This document shows positions 43,320 through 52,022 of a DNA stretch of 55,959 bases, piece after piece; position 1 is the first letter of the stretch, and each line of letters begins with the position of its first letter. The DNA lies in NCBI GenBank assembly GCA_964555675.1, contig CAZKTU010000013.1, positions 1 to 55,959 on the forward strand. Reading direction: 5' to 3'. This DNA comes from CAIWXH01 sp964555675 (GTDB lineage: Bacteria > Chloroflexota > Chloroflexia > Chloroflexales > Chloroflexaceae). The translations under genes and the position numbers were made by a program. The notes beneath the pieces are model-generated. The model worked only from the letters and a program-made list of their open reading frames with translations, did not search any database and had not been told where the DNA came from.

Positions 43320-43436
43320 TTAACCCTGACGCTGCTTATGCTTCGGTGTGCGCGAGCAGATCACACGGATCACGCCCTTGCGCTTAATCACCTTGCAGTA
43401 CTCGCAGCGGGGCTTGACCGAAGCGCGTACTTTCAC
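43320..43436 (-). CDS. rpmJ: 50S ribosomal protein L36
   Basis: This 38-residue gene is too short for routine ORF cut-offs. It reads MKVRASVKPRCEYCKVIKRKG and ends KHKQRQG. The zinc ligands are Cys11, Cys14, Cys27 and His33. GTG start with GGGAGG six bases upstream. It lies 70 nt after infA. Confidence 0.96.
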   Translation of the reverse strand: MKVRASVKPRCEYCKVIKRKGVIRVICSRTPKHKQRQG

Positions 43437-43506
43437 AACAAACCTCCCACGGCGACTTTGGGGCCGCCGCTGTCCAGCTGCCTAGTACAACAACTGTCCC
43501 GTTAAC

Positions 43507-43728
43507 TTACTTATAGCGATACGTAATGCGGCCCCGGGTCAGGTCGTATGGTGAAAGCTCGACCAGGACCCGGTCACCTTTCAAAATACGAATATAGTTC
43601 ATCCGCATCTTGCCCGAAATATGGGCAAGGACCTCGTGACCGTTCTCCAGCTCCACCCGGAACATCGCGTTTGGCAGCGGCTCCGTGATGGTGCCCTCCA
43701 TCTCGATGACGTCCTTTTTTTTCGACAT
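43507..43728 (-). CDS. infA: translation initiation factor IF-1
   Basis: The 73-residue OB-fold protein has VIEMEGTITEPLPNAMFRVELENGHEVLAHISGKMR and GDRVLVELSPYDLTRGRI. It follows adk with a 1-nt gap. The usual map gene between adk and infA is missing. Confidence 0.97.
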   Translation of the reverse strand: MSKKKDVIEMEGTITEPLPNAMFRVELENGHEVLAHISGKMRMNYIRILKGDRVLVELSPYDLTRGRITYRYK

Positions 43729-43729
43729 A

Positions 43730-44410
43730 TCACTCCTTCGGCTGCGCTGATGTCACCAGAAACTGCCCGAGGGCCTTGAGCATCGCCTCGTTGACCCAGG
43801 TGATCTCACGCTGCCCGTCGATCTCATGCAAAATGCCCTGGCGCTGGTAGTATTCGATCAGCGGCATCGTCTGCTCGAAGTAGACATCCAGCCGGTGCTG
43901 GGCCGTCTCCATCGAGTCGTCGCTGCGCTGGTAGAGCTTGCCGCCACAAGCATCACAAATTCCCGGCCGGTGGGACGGGAAGTAATAGATATTATACGTC
44001 GCCCCGCAGGTTTTGCAAGTTTGCCGCCCCGCGATGCGCCGTAGCAGCACCTCGTTCGGAACACTCAGGTAGAGCACCGCGTCGATCTTGCTACTATGCT
44101 CGCCCATCGAGGCCTCGAGGGCCACCGCCTGCTCCCGCGTCCGCGGGAAACCGTCGAAGATCACGCCGCCCACGCAGTCGGGGGCCTGGATGCGCTCGAG
44201 GATCATCCGGATCACCACCTCGTTCGGCACCAGCTCGCCCCGGTCCATATACGACTTGGCAAGCATGCCGAGCTCAGTGCCCTCCCGTAGGGCGGCGCGG
44301 AAGAGATCGCCGCTCGCCACGTGAGACAGCGAAGTTCGCTCGGCAAGGGTCTTCGCCTGCGTACCCTTCCCCGCTCCTGGAGGCCCAAGCAAGATAACGT
44401 TAGTGGTCAT
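43730..44410 (-). CDS. adk: adenylate kinase, zinc-lid type
   Basis: The 226-residue enzyme interconverts ATP and AMP with 2 ADP. P-loop GPPGAGKGT (9-17), FDGFPRTREQA, and a long LID with CKTC and CDAC cysteine pairs that bind zinc. ATG 44410 matches the family start MTTNVILLGPPG; the open frame runs 47 codons further upstream without a good SD. Confidence 0.95.
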   Translation of the reverse strand: MTTNVILLGPPGAGKGTQAKTLAERTSLSHVASGDLFRAALREGTELGMLAKSYMDRGELVPNEVVIRMILERIQAPDCVGGVIFDGFPRTREQAVALEASMGEHSSKIDAVLYLSVPNEVLLRRIAGRQTCKTCGATYNIYYFPSHRPGICDACGGKLYQRSDDSMETAQHRLDVYFEQTMPLIEYYQRQGILHEIDGQREITWVNEAMLKALGQFLVTSAQPKE

Positions 44411-44576
44411 GTCGGCGCTCTCTTCGCTCAGCTGTTCGATGCGCGCATCACCGCGCGACCCAAGGCTGTTCGCGTGCGACCCCGAGAGCGTGAAGCCCCC
44501 AGGCCTAGGTGGCGCACCAGCAACCCGCGCGCCACCGTCCGATAATACCACATTCCCAGCAACCGTGTGACTATGC

Positions 44577-45929
44577 TCAACGGCTCAGGAAGCCCTCGTA
44601 GTCGCGCATAATCAGCTGCGACTCGAGCTGCCGCATCGTGTCGACCGCCACACCCACGACAATCAGCAGGGCGGTGCTGCCGAGACCCAGCTGCACACCT
44701 GTAATATTCTGGGTCAGGAAGGGCAGCACTGCGATCAGACCCAGGAACAGGGCGCCCGCCAGAGTAATCCGATTGAGCACCCGGCCCAGATACTGCTCGG
44801 TGGCCTTACCGGGCCTGATGCCCGGGATGAAGCCGCCGTTGCGCTGCAGATTATCGGGGATGTCCTGCTGCTGGAAGAGCACCACCGTATAGAAGTAGGT
44901 GAAGCCCACCGTCAGCAGAAACAGCAGCGTCATATAGAGCCAGCCGCCGCCCACGCCGGTCGGGTTGAAGGTGTTGTAGAAGAAGCCGGCCACCTGGTTG
45001 CCGAAGCCCTCGGCGCCCGGGCGGTAGAACCACGAGGCGACGATACCGGGGAAGATGATGATGCTCTGAGCGAAGATCAGCGGGATCATGCCCGCCATAT
45101 TCACCTTGAGCGGGATGTGGCTACTCTGCCCGCCGTAGACCTTATTGCCGCGCACCCGCTTTGCATACTGCACGGGGATACGCCGCTGACCCTCCTGGAT
45201 CAGGATGATGCCCACGATGGTGAGCAGCGCGATCGCCAGGAAGCCGATGATCCCCAGGATCGTGCCCAAGTCGCCGGCCTGACTGATCTGAAAGCCCTGG
45301 ACGATCAGGCCCGGCAGGCGCGAGACGATGCCGCCGAAGATGATCACCGAGATACCCTGGCCGATACCGCGCTCGTTGATCTGCTCGCCGAGCCAGACCA
45401 GCAACATCGTGCCCGCCACCATTGAGGTGAGGATGGTGAAGGTTGGCAGGAAGTTGCTGACGATATCGAAGGGCGTGCGGAACAGCGACAGCGTCGGGTC
45501 GCCCGTCGGATTGACCGAGCGCTCGAGGGTCAGGGTCTGGCCATACGCCTGGAGGTAGGCCAGGGGGATGGTCAACCACATCTGGTAGCGGTTCAGGCGA
45601 ATCCGGCCCTGCTCGCCCTCTTTCTGCAGCTCCTGCAGCGCCGGGATGAGGGGCTGGAGCAGCTGCATGATGATCGACGCCGTGATGTAGGGATAGACGC
45701 CCATGGCGGCGACCGAGAAGTTCTGCAGCGCCCCGCCCGCGAAGATATTGAGCAACTGAGCCAGCTGGTTCTGCGAGAGCGCCTGCTGGAGCTGCGCGAG
45801 CGAGTCGGGGTTGATGTTGGGCACCGGAATGTGCGCGATCAGGCGAAAGATCAGCAGCATCCCCAGGGTGAAGAGGATGCGACGCCGCAGATCGGGCAGT
45901 TGGATGGCGCGGACTAGAGCCTGGAGCAT
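44577..45929 (-). CDS. secY: protein translocase subunit SecY
   Basis: The 450-residue channel has ten membrane segments. The first (RILFTLGMLLIFRLIAHIPVPNI) and plug-region NIFAGGALQNFSVAAMGVYPYITASII are typical, as is IQEGQRRIPVQYAKRVRG at the C5 loop. SD AAAGGAAAAGG lies just downstream of an 11-bp hairpin. Confidence 0.96.
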   Translation of the reverse strand: MLQALVRAIQLPDLRRRILFTLGMLLIFRLIAHIPVPNINPDSLAQLQQALSQNQLAQLLNIFAGGALQNFSVAAMGVYPYITASIIMQLLQPLIPALQELQKEGEQGRIRLNRYQMWLTIPLAYLQAYGQTLTLERSVNPTGDPTLSLFRTPFDIVSNFLPTFTILTSMVAGTMLLVWLGEQINERGIGQGISVIIFGGIVSRLPGLIVQGFQISQAGDLGTILGIIGFLAIALLTIVGIILIQEGQRRIPVQYAKRVRGNKVYGGQSSHIPLKVNMAGMIPLIFAQSIIIFPGIVASWFYRPGAEGFGNQVAGFFYNTFNPTGVGGGWLYMTLLFLLTVGFTYFYTVVLFQQQDIPDNLQRNGGFIPGIRPGKATEQYLGRVLNRITLAGALFLGLIAVLPFLTQNITGVQLGLGSTALLIVVGVAVDTMRQLESQLIMRDYEGFLSR

Positions 45930-45941
45930 CTACCTTTTCCT

Positions 45942-45973
45942 TTCTCAGGCTGCGGCGGGCCACAGCCTGAGAA
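45942..45973 (-). other. hairpin immediately upstream of the secY ribosome binding site
   Basis: An 11-bp perfect stem (45942-45952 / 45963-45973, 10-nt loop) occupies most of the 54-nt rplO-secY gap. Its 3' arm ends 2 nt before the secY SD. No U-run follows. Confidence 0.5.
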
Positions 45974-45983
45974 GAAATAGCTG

Positions 45984-46508
45984 TTAGGCCTTCGCCTTCT
46001 TCGGCTCGGCGTTGCGCATCGAGGGGTTGGGGCCCCGCGAGCGCGAGTGGCGCTCGACGACCCAGGGCAGCTCGACGACCGTGCCGCCGGCGGCCTCGAT
46101 CTTCTGCCTGGCGCTGGCCGTGAACTTATGGGCCTTGACCGTGAGGGCATGGCCCAGCTCGCCATCGCCGAGGATCTTCACCGGCAGCGTCTTGCGACGC
46201 ACCGCGCGAGCCTCGAGCAGCGCCTCGGGGGTAACCTCGACCTCAGCCGGCCACTCGGCCAGGCTGCCGACATTCAGCACCTCGTACTCGGTGCCGAAGT
46301 TGTTGGTGAAGCCGCGCTTGAAGGGCATGCGCTTCACCAGGCGGTTCTGACCGCCCTCGAAGGTGCGGTAGGGGCCGGGGCCACGACGAGCCTTCTGGCC
46401 CATCATACCCTTGCCCGACGTCTTGCCCTTGCCCGAGCCATGGCCGCGACCGACGCGCTTGCCTTTGCGAGTAATACCCTCGCTGGGCTTCAGGTCGTGA
46501 AGCTTCAT
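45984..46508 (-). CDS. rplO: 50S ribosomal protein L15
   Basis: The 174-residue protein has MKLHDLKPSEGITRKGKRVGRGHGSGKGKTSGKGMMGQKAR and FEGGQNRLVKRMPFKRGF. It has a C-terminal extension of about 25 residues (SRGPNPSMRNAEPKKAKA) relative to shorter homologues. It overlaps rpmD by ATGA. Confidence 0.95.
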   Translation of the reverse strand: MKLHDLKPSEGITRKGKRVGRGHGSGKGKTSGKGMMGQKARRGPGPYRTFEGGQNRLVKRMPFKRGFTNNFGTEYEVLNVGSLAEWPAEVEVTPEALLEARAVRRKTLPVKILGDGELGHALTVKAHKFTASARQKIEAAGGTVVELPWVVERHSRSRGPNPSMRNAEPKKAKA

Positions 46509-46702
46509 GCTGTCACCTCGTCGCCGACCTCTTCCACCTCGAGCAGATGCCTGACCTTGAAGATCATGCCCCGCACCGAGGCGTTGTCCGGCTTAATCAC
46601 CGTCTGGCCAAGTTTATACAGACCGAGAGACTTGACGGTCTCCTTCTGATCCTTGGCGTAGCCGATGATGCTCTTCTTATAGGTAATGCGCAGCTTGCTC
46701 AT
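46505..46702 (-). CDS. rpmD: 50S ribosomal protein L30
   Basis: The 65-residue protein has LRITYKKSIIGYAKDQKETVKSLGLYKLGQTVI and the C-terminal RGMIFKVRHLLEVEEV. It overlaps rpsE and rplO by ATGA at both ends, so the trio is tightly coupled. Confidence 0.95.
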   Translation of the reverse strand: MSKLRITYKKSIIGYAKDQKETVKSLGLYKLGQTVIKPDNASVRGMIFKVRHLLEVEEVGDEVTA

Positions 46703-47271
46703 TCGGGGGCCTCCTCCCCTCCGACCGCGGCGGGCGCGGCGGCGACCGGCGCGCGGCGAGCGCGACGGGCGCTGAGCTCCTGCGGGGTCATATCGCGCCG
46801 GCGGGCCATCTCGCTCAGCGAACTGAGCTCGCTGAGGGCCTGGAAGGCGGCCTTGACCACATTGACCGGGTTGTTGCTGCCATAGACCTTCGAGAGGATA
46901 TCCTTGATCCCGGCGGCCTCGACCACGGGGCGGACCCCGCGGCCGGCGATCACGCCGGTACCGGGGGCTGCCGGGCGGATCATCACCTTGGTCGCCGCGA
47001 ACTTGGTGATCACATCGTGGGGCACGGTGGTGCCAACCAGGGGGATGCGAATCAGGTTGCGCTTGGCAGCCTCGGTGCCCTTACGAATCGCCTCGGGGAC
47101 CTCGGCGGCCTTGCCCATGCCGACGCCCACGTGGCCCTTGCCATCGCCCACGACTACCACGGTGCTGAAGCTGAAGCGCCGGCCGCCCTTCACCACCTTG
47201 GAGACGCGGTTAATCTGGACCACGCGCTCCTCGAGCTCGAGCGCGTCGGCGTTAATGCGTTCTCGCTTCAC
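46699..47271 (-). CDS. rpsE: 30S ribosomal protein S5
   Basis: The 190-residue protein has the dsRBD-like N domain (VVQINRVSKVVKGGRRFSFSTVVVVGDG), GHVGVGMGKAAEVPEAIRK and VRPVVEAAGIKDILSKVYGSNNP. GTG start with GGAGG upstream. Confidence 0.96.
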   Translation of the reverse strand: MKRERINADALELEERVVQINRVSKVVKGGRRFSFSTVVVVGDGKGHVGVGMGKAAEVPEAIRKGTEAAKRNLIRIPLVGTTVPHDVITKFAATKVMIRPAAPGTGVIAGRGVRPVVEAAGIKDILSKVYGSNNPVNVVKAAFQALSELSSLSEMARRRDMTPQELSARRARRAPVAAAPAAVGGEEAPE

Positions 47272-47298
47272 GTTGCCTCCAAAAGGGGCCCACTGGGC

Positions 47299-47664
47299 CT
47301 AGAAGTTAAGGCCGGCCTCGCGCGCGGCATCGGCCAGCGCCTTCACCCGCCCGTGATACTTGAAGCCGCCCCGGTCGAATACCACCTTGGTGACTCCGGC
47401 GGCCATGGCCCGCTCGGCGACCAGGCGGCCGACGATCGCGGCCTGCTCGGTCTTGGTCTTCGTGTCGTCGTCGGCGCTCCAGGCCTTCTCGTTGGTCGAC
47501 GCCGCGGCCAGGGTGTGGCCGTTCACGTCGTCGATCACCTGGGCGTAGATATGAGCATTGCTGCGAAAAATATTCAGCCGCGGCCGCTCGGTGCTGCCGC
47601 TCACGCGCTTGCGCAGGCGGAAGTGACGCCGGACGCGCAGCTCGCGGGGGGATCGCCTAGCCAT
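47299..47664 (-). CDS. rplR: 50S ribosomal protein L18
   Basis: The 121-residue protein has VRRHFRLRKRVSGSTERPRLNIFRSNAHIYAQVID and a C terminus FDRGGFKYHGRVKALADAAREAGLNF. It follows rplF by 65 nt. Confidence 0.95.
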   Translation of the reverse strand: MARRSPRELRVRRHFRLRKRVSGSTERPRLNIFRSNAHIYAQVIDDVNGHTLAAASTNEKAWSADDDTKTKTEQAAIVGRLVAERAMAAGVTKVVFDRGGFKYHGRVKALADAAREAGLNF

Positions 47665-47729
47665 AGTCGGAACCTCGCTTGCGCGATGGAGAATATATCC
47701 CCCATCGACGAACTATACTGCCGCCGGCC

Positions 47730-48293
47730 CTACTTGGCCTTGCCGGCCTTACCAGCCTTGCGGCGGATCTTCTCTTCGGCGTACTTCACGCCCTTGCCCT
47801 TATAGGGCTCGGGCGGGCGCAGCCCGCGGATGCGGGCCGCCTCTTCGCCGACGACCTGCTTGTCGACGCCGCGCACAAAGAGGGCCAGCGGGTCGTTGGC
47901 GCTCTTGCGCTCGCCGACGACATACTGAACATCCTTGGGCGGGTCGAGGCGGACCTGGTGCGAGAAACCAAGGTTCAGCACCAGGGTCTTGCCCTCCATC
48001 GCGGCGCGGTAGCCCACGCCATTGATCTCGAGGGCCCGCTGCCAGCCATCGGTCACGCCGACGACCATGTTGCTAATCAGCGTGCGGGTGAGGCCGTGGA
48101 GGGCCTTGTGCAGCTTCTCATCGGAGGGGCGGCTGACCGTAATGGTGCCATTCTCCTGCTCGATGATCATGTCCGGGTGGAGCTGCTGGGACAGGGAGCC
48201 CTTCGGGCCCTTGACGGTGACGAGGTTGCCCTCGGCCACCTTGACCTCCACGCCCTTTGGAAGGGAAACGGGCTTCTTACCGATACGTGACAT
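47730..48293 (-). CDS. rplF: 50S ribosomal protein L6
   Basis: The 187-residue protein has the two L6 halves, with MSRIGKKPVSLPKGVEVKVAEGN and EPYKGKGVKYAEEKIRRKAGK at the C-terminal signature. Confidence 0.96.
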   Translation of the reverse strand: MSRIGKKPVSLPKGVEVKVAEGNLVTVKGPKGSLSQQLHPDMIIEQENGTITVSRPSDEKLHKALHGLTRTLISNMVVGVTDGWQRALEINGVGYRAAMEGKTLVLNLGFSHQVRLDPPKDVQYVVGERKSANDPLALFVRGVDKQVVGEEAARIRGLRPPEPYKGKGVKYAEEKIRRKAGKAGKAK

Positions 48294-48310
48294 TGCAGCC
48301 TCCCTGTGCC

Positions 48311-48709
48311 CTACCAGACATAGCAGAGCACCTCGCCGCCCACGTGCTCGCGCCAGGCCTCGTGGCCGGCCAGCACGCCCTTGGGCGTCGAGAGGATGCT
48401 CAGGCCAAGACCGCCGCGCACCCGGGGGATCTCATCCCTGCCGGTATAGATGCGCAGACCCGGCTTGCTGACGCGGCGCAGGCCTGTGATGGCCGGCCGC
48501 CGGTCCGACATATACTTGAGCGTGATCGAGATGCTGTTGAAGGGCTTCCCCTCAACCACGCTGTACTCCTTGATAAACCCCTCGCGCTTCAAGATCTCCG
48601 CAATCGCCAGCTTCATTTTGGACGCGGGAATCTCGACCACTGTCTTCCGCGCCATGCAGGCGTTGCGGATGCGCGTCAGCATATCGCCGATGGGATCGTT
48701 AACGCTCAC
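48311..48709 (-). CDS. rpsH: 30S ribosomal protein S8
   Basis: The 132-residue protein has NDPIGDMLTRIRNACMARK, RPAITGLRRVSKPGLRIYTGRDEIPRVRGGLGLSILSTPKGVLAG. GTG start with GAGGAGG. In E. coli S8 represses the spc operon. Confidence 0.96.
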   Translation of the reverse strand: MSVNDPIGDMLTRIRNACMARKTVVEIPASKMKLAIAEILKREGFIKEYSVVEGKPFNSISITLKYMSDRRPAITGLRRVSKPGLRIYTGRDEIPRVRGGLGLSILSTPKGVLAGHEAWREHVGGEVLCYVW

Positions 48710-48782
48710 GAGAGCCTCCTCACACGTCGGGCGCCGGCGTTATTCCGGCATATGCGCCATGTGTCTGTTCGACCGTAAGTGC

Positions 48783-48968
48783 TTACCAGCTGGACTTCAC
48801 CACACCCGGGATGAGGCCCTTCAGGGCGTTCTCACGGAAGCAGATGCGGCACATGCCGAATTTGCGCATATATGCCCGCGAGCGGCCACATGTCTTGCAG
48901 CGGTGGTACTCCCGCACTTTAAACTTCTGCGGGCGGCTCGACTTCACAATCCAGGACGTCTTCGCCAA
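48783..48968 (-). CDS. rpsZ: 30S ribosomal protein S14, zinc type
   Basis: The 61-residue protein has two CxxC pairs (CKTC, CRIC), which marks the short zinc-binding form rather than the 101-residue type. TTG start with AGGAGG about 8 nt upstream. It follows rplE by 55 nt. Confidence 0.96.
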   Translation of the reverse strand: MAKTSWIVKSSRPQKFKVREYHRCKTCGRSRAYMRKFGMCRICFRENALKGLIPGVVKSSW

Positions 48969-49023
48969 AGCTGGTTCCTCCTAACACGTTGGGCTGGTGA
49001 GCGCTGCTCGCTCCTGGCCCAGA

Positions 49024-49566
49024 CTAGTCCCTAAATGGCATCCCAAGACGCTTGAGCAGGGCGTAGGCCTGCGCATCGTCGGGGGCGGTCGTTACGATCA
49101 CTACCTCGAGGCCGCGAAGCTTGTCAATCTTGTCGTAGTCGATATCGGGGAAGACGATCTGCTCGCGCAGGCCCAGACTATAGTTGCCGCGCCCGTCGAA
49201 CGAGCGCCGGCTCACCCCGCGGAAGTCGCGGATACGGGGCAGGGCCAGGTGCACGAGCCGGTCGTAGAAGTCGTACATGCGCTCGCCGCGCAGGGTGACC
49301 ATCACGCCGATCGGCATGCCCTCGCGCAGCTTGAACGAGGCGATCGACTTACGGGCCTTGGTGACGACAGGCTTCTGGCCGGTGATCGTGGTGATATCAC
49401 CCACGGCCGCGTCCAGGGCCTTCGAGTTCTGCACGGCCTCGCCGACGCCCACATTGACCACCATCTTGGTCAGCCTGGGCACCTGCATCACCGAGCTAAA
49501 CTTGAACTCCTGCATCAGGGCAGGGACGATCTCTTGCTGGTACTTCTCGCGCAGACGGACTGGCAT
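49024..49566 (-). CDS. rplE: 50S ribosomal protein L5
   Basis: The 180-residue protein has MQVPRLTKMVVNVGVGEAVQNSKALD, ITGQKPVVTKARKSIASFKLREGMPIG and NYSLGLREQIVFPDIDYDKID. Confidence 0.96.
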   Translation of the reverse strand: MPVRLREKYQQEIVPALMQEFKFSSVMQVPRLTKMVVNVGVGEAVQNSKALDAAVGDITTITGQKPVVTKARKSIASFKLREGMPIGVMVTLRGERMYDFYDRLVHLALPRIRDFRGVSRRSFDGRGNYSLGLREQIVFPDIDYDKIDKLRGLEVVIVTTAPDDAQAYALLKRLGMPFRD

Positions 49567-49624
49567 AGTTCTTCTCCAGGGGCTAGGAGGCGCTTACGCG
49601 TGGCCTCCGGCCCTGAGGGTCTTC

Positions 49625-49957
49625 CTACTTGTCGACGGTCGCGTCGCAGGCCTTGCAGAAGCGGACCTTGCGCTGACGACCCTTATGGTCGGTCTCCTCC
49701 AGGAAGCGGTGGCCCGTGCGCGAGGCGCGGCCGCAGCTGGGGCAGATCAGCATCACGTTCGAGGCATTCAGCGGCGCCTCGATATCGATGATGCCGCCGG
49801 GCTTACCGGGGCCACGGGGCTTCATGTGGCGCTTGGCGATGTTCAGCCCCTCGACCACGACGCGGCCCTCGGCGGGGATGGCCCGCTTGATCTTGCCGCG
49901 GCGCCCCTTATCCTTCCCGGTGATAATCAGAACCTCATCACCAGATTTGACGTGCAT
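49625..49957 (-). CDS. rplX: 50S ribosomal protein L24
   Basis: The 110-residue protein has the KOW motif (KSGDEVLIITGKDKGRRGKI) and a C-terminal zinc-ribbon-like part with CPSC and CKAC pairs. Confidence 0.95.
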   Translation of the reverse strand: MHVKSGDEVLIITGKDKGRRGKIKRAIPAEGRVVVEGLNIAKRHMKPRGPGKPGGIIDIEAPLNASNVMLICPSCGRASRTGHRFLEETDHKGRQRKVRFCKACDATVDK

Positions 49958-50001
49958 AACTTACCTACTCTTACTCGCCGGCCCTTGCGGGGCCGAAGCC
50001 C

Positions 50002-50370
50002 TTAGAGCACCTCGGGGGCCAGTGAGACGATGCGCATGAACTGCTTCTCGCGCAGCTCGCGGGCGACCGGCCCGAAGATGCGCGTGCCGCGCGGGTTGTT
50101 CTCTTTGCCGATAATCACCGCGGCATTATCGTCGAAGCGGATGTGCGACCCATCGGCGCGGCCGTACTCCTTGGCGGTGCGGATGATCACCGCGCGCACA
50201 ACCTCGCCCTTCTTGACGGCGCCGCCGGGGCTGGCCTGCTTGACGCTGGCGACAATGACGTCGCCGACGCGGCCGTAGCGCACCACCGAGCCGCCGAGGA
50301 CGCGGATGCACATGATCTCTTTGGCGCCGGTGTTGTCGGCCACCTTCAGGCGGGACTGGGGCTGGATCAT
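50002..50370 (-). CDS. rplN: 50S ribosomal protein L14
   Basis: The 122-residue protein has MIQPQSRLKVADNTGAKEIMCIRVLGGS and NPRGTRIFGPVARELREKQFMRIVSLAPEVL. Confidence 0.97.
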   Translation of the reverse strand: MIQPQSRLKVADNTGAKEIMCIRVLGGSVVRYGRVGDVIVASVKQASPGGAVKKGEVVRAVIIRTAKEYGRADGSHIRFDDNAAVIIGKENNPRGTRIFGPVARELREKQFMRIVSLAPEVL

Positions 50371-50374
50371 TGCA

Positions 50375-50644
50375 TTACTCCTCGCCGCGCTGCACGATCT
50401 CGACGACCATCCAGCGCTTGGTGCGGCTCAGGGGGCGCGTCTCTTCGATGCGCACCAGGTCGCCCACTTTGCAGGTATTCTCCTCGTCGTGGGCGTGGAA
50501 CTTACTGGTCTTCCGGATAATCTTCCGGTAGAGCGGGTGCGGCTTCAGATAGTCCACCGCCACCACCACCGTCTTGGCCATCTTATCGCTGACCACCCGG
50601 CCGACCTTCTGGGTCTTGCGGGCGCTGCTCTGCTGCTCAGTCAT
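50375..50644 (-). CDS. rpsQ: 30S ribosomal protein S17
   Basis: The 89-residue OB-fold protein has GRVVSDKMAKTVVVAVD, HPLYRKIIRKTSKFHAHDEEN and GDLVRIEETRPLSRTKRW. Four nt separate it from rplN and from rpmC. Confidence 0.96.
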   Translation of the reverse strand: MTEQQSSARKTQKVGRVVSDKMAKTVVVAVDYLKPHPLYRKIIRKTSKFHAHDEENTCKVGDLVRIEETRPLSRTKRWMVVEIVQRGEE

Positions 50645-50648
50645 GGTG

Positions 50649-50849
50649 CTACTCCTGCCCCAGCTCGCGCTCGCGCAGGATGGTCTTGATCCGCGCGATC
50701 TCTTTTTTCACCTGGCGCGGGCGGGCGGTGTTGGTCAGGCGCCCAGTGACCTTCTGGAAGCGCAGATTGAACAGCTCTTCGTAATATCCCTTGAGCTGAT
50801 CCTTCAGGTTCGCCTCGTCGAGGCCCCGCAGCTCACTCGCTGTCGCCAC
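50649..50849 (-). CDS. rpmC: 50S ribosomal protein L29
   Basis: The 66-residue helical protein has ELRGLDEANLKDQLKGYYEELFNLRFQKVTGRL. GTG start with GGAGG; it overlaps rplP by 17 nt. Confidence 0.95.
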   Translation of the reverse strand: MATASELRGLDEANLKDQLKGYYEELFNLRFQKVTGRLTNTARPRQVKKEIARIKTILRERELGQE

Positions 50850-51276
50850 TGCTCACCTCCGCCTCAACATCATCGCGCCCGATGATCTTGCACTTGATCG
50901 GCAGCTTCTGCGCCGCGCGCTTCAGTGCCTCATGGGCAATTTCCTCTTTGACGCCGCCGAGCTCGAAGAGGACCCGGCCCGGCTTGACCACTGCGACCCA
51001 GTGGTCGACGCTGCCCTTGCCGCCGCCCATGCGGGTCTCGGCGGGCTTCTGAGTCACCGGCTTGTCGGGGAAGATCCGGATCCAGACCTTGCCGCCGCGC
51101 TTCACGTAGCCGGTGATCGTGCGGCGAGCCGCCTCGATCTGGCGGCTGGTGATCCAGACCGGCTCGAGGGCCATGAGGCCGTAGTCGCCGAAGGCGACGC
51201 TGTTGCCGCGGTAGGAGAGGCCCTCGCTGCGGCCCTTCTGCATCTTGCGATACTTCGTGCGCTTAGGAAGAAGCAT
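50833..51276 (-). CDS. rplP: 50S ribosomal protein L16
   Basis: The 147-residue protein has MLLPKRTKYRKMQKGRSEGLSYRGN, AARRTITGYVKRGGKVWIRIFPDKPVTQKPAETRMGGGKG. It overlaps rpsC by 14 nt and rpmC by 17 nt. Confidence 0.96.
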   Translation of the reverse strand: MLLPKRTKYRKMQKGRSEGLSYRGNSVAFGDYGLMALEPVWITSRQIEAARRTITGYVKRGGKVWIRIFPDKPVTQKPAETRMGGGKGSVDHWVAVVKPGRVLFELGGVKEEIAHEALKRAAQKLPIKCKIIGRDDVEAEVSSGDSE

Positions 51277-52000
51277 TGTCCCCTCTCCTCGGCCGGCGGT
51301 CGCCGCGGTCGCCGCGCTCGGTGCGCTCGGGCGCTGCTACCTGCTGCTCGACCTGGGCCTTCCCGAGCTGATCGGGGAAGACCTCACCCTTATAGATCCA
51401 GACCTTCACCCCGATGCGCCCGTAGGTCGTGTGGGCGTGCACGGTGGCGTAGTCGATGTCGGCGCGCAGGGTGTGGCGGGGCACGCGGCCCTCGCTCTCG
51501 CTCTGGATGCGCGACATCTCAGCGCCGCCGAGGCGGCCCGAGCACTTGATGCGCACACCCTGGGCGCCCAGGCGCATAGCGCGCTGCACGGCCTGCTTCA
51601 TCGCCCGCTTGTAGCTGACGCGCTTGTTGATCTGCTCGCCGATGCTCTCGGCGACCAGCTGAGCGTCGAGCTCGGGCTGGTGGATCTCCTGAATATTCAG
51701 TTTGATCTTCTTGCCCGTGCGCTTCTCGAGGGCGTTCTTCAGCAGGTCGACGTTGGCGCCGCGCTTGCCGATGACGATACCGGGCTTGGCGGTGTAGACC
51801 GTGACCTCGACCTTATTGGCCGAGCGCTCGATCTCGATCCGCGATACGCCGGCGTTGGCCAGCTCTTTGGCGATGAGCTTGCGCAGGGCAAGATCCTCGT
51901 GGAGCTGGGTGGTGTACGCGCCCCGCTCGGCAAACCATTTCGACTGCCAGTCTTTAATGTAGCCGAGGCGAAAACCGATTGGATGAACCTTGCGTCCCAA
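51263..52000 (-). CDS. rpsC: 30S ribosomal protein S3
   Basis: The 245-residue protein has GRKVHPIGFRLGYIKDWQSKWFAE, a KH domain with KPGIVIGKRGANVDLLKNAL and GVRIKCSGRLGGAEMSR. A C-terminal Arg-rich tail (APERTERGDRGDRRPRRGD) follows. TTG start with GGAGG 5-6 nt upstream, an unusual start for this gene. Confidence 0.96.
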   Translation of the reverse strand: MGRKVHPIGFRLGYIKDWQSKWFAERGAYTTQLHEDLALRKLIAKELANAGVSRIEIERSANKVEVTVYTAKPGIVIGKRGANVDLLKNALEKRTGKKIKLNIQEIHQPELDAQLVAESIGEQINKRVSYKRAMKQAVQRAMRLGAQGVRIKCSGRLGGAEMSRIQSESEGRVPRHTLRADIDYATVHAHTTYGRIGVKVWIYKGEVFPDQLGKAQVEQQVAAPERTERGDRGDRRPRRGDNASS

Positions 52001-52022
52001 GTGTGCCTCCTACTCCGGCAGC

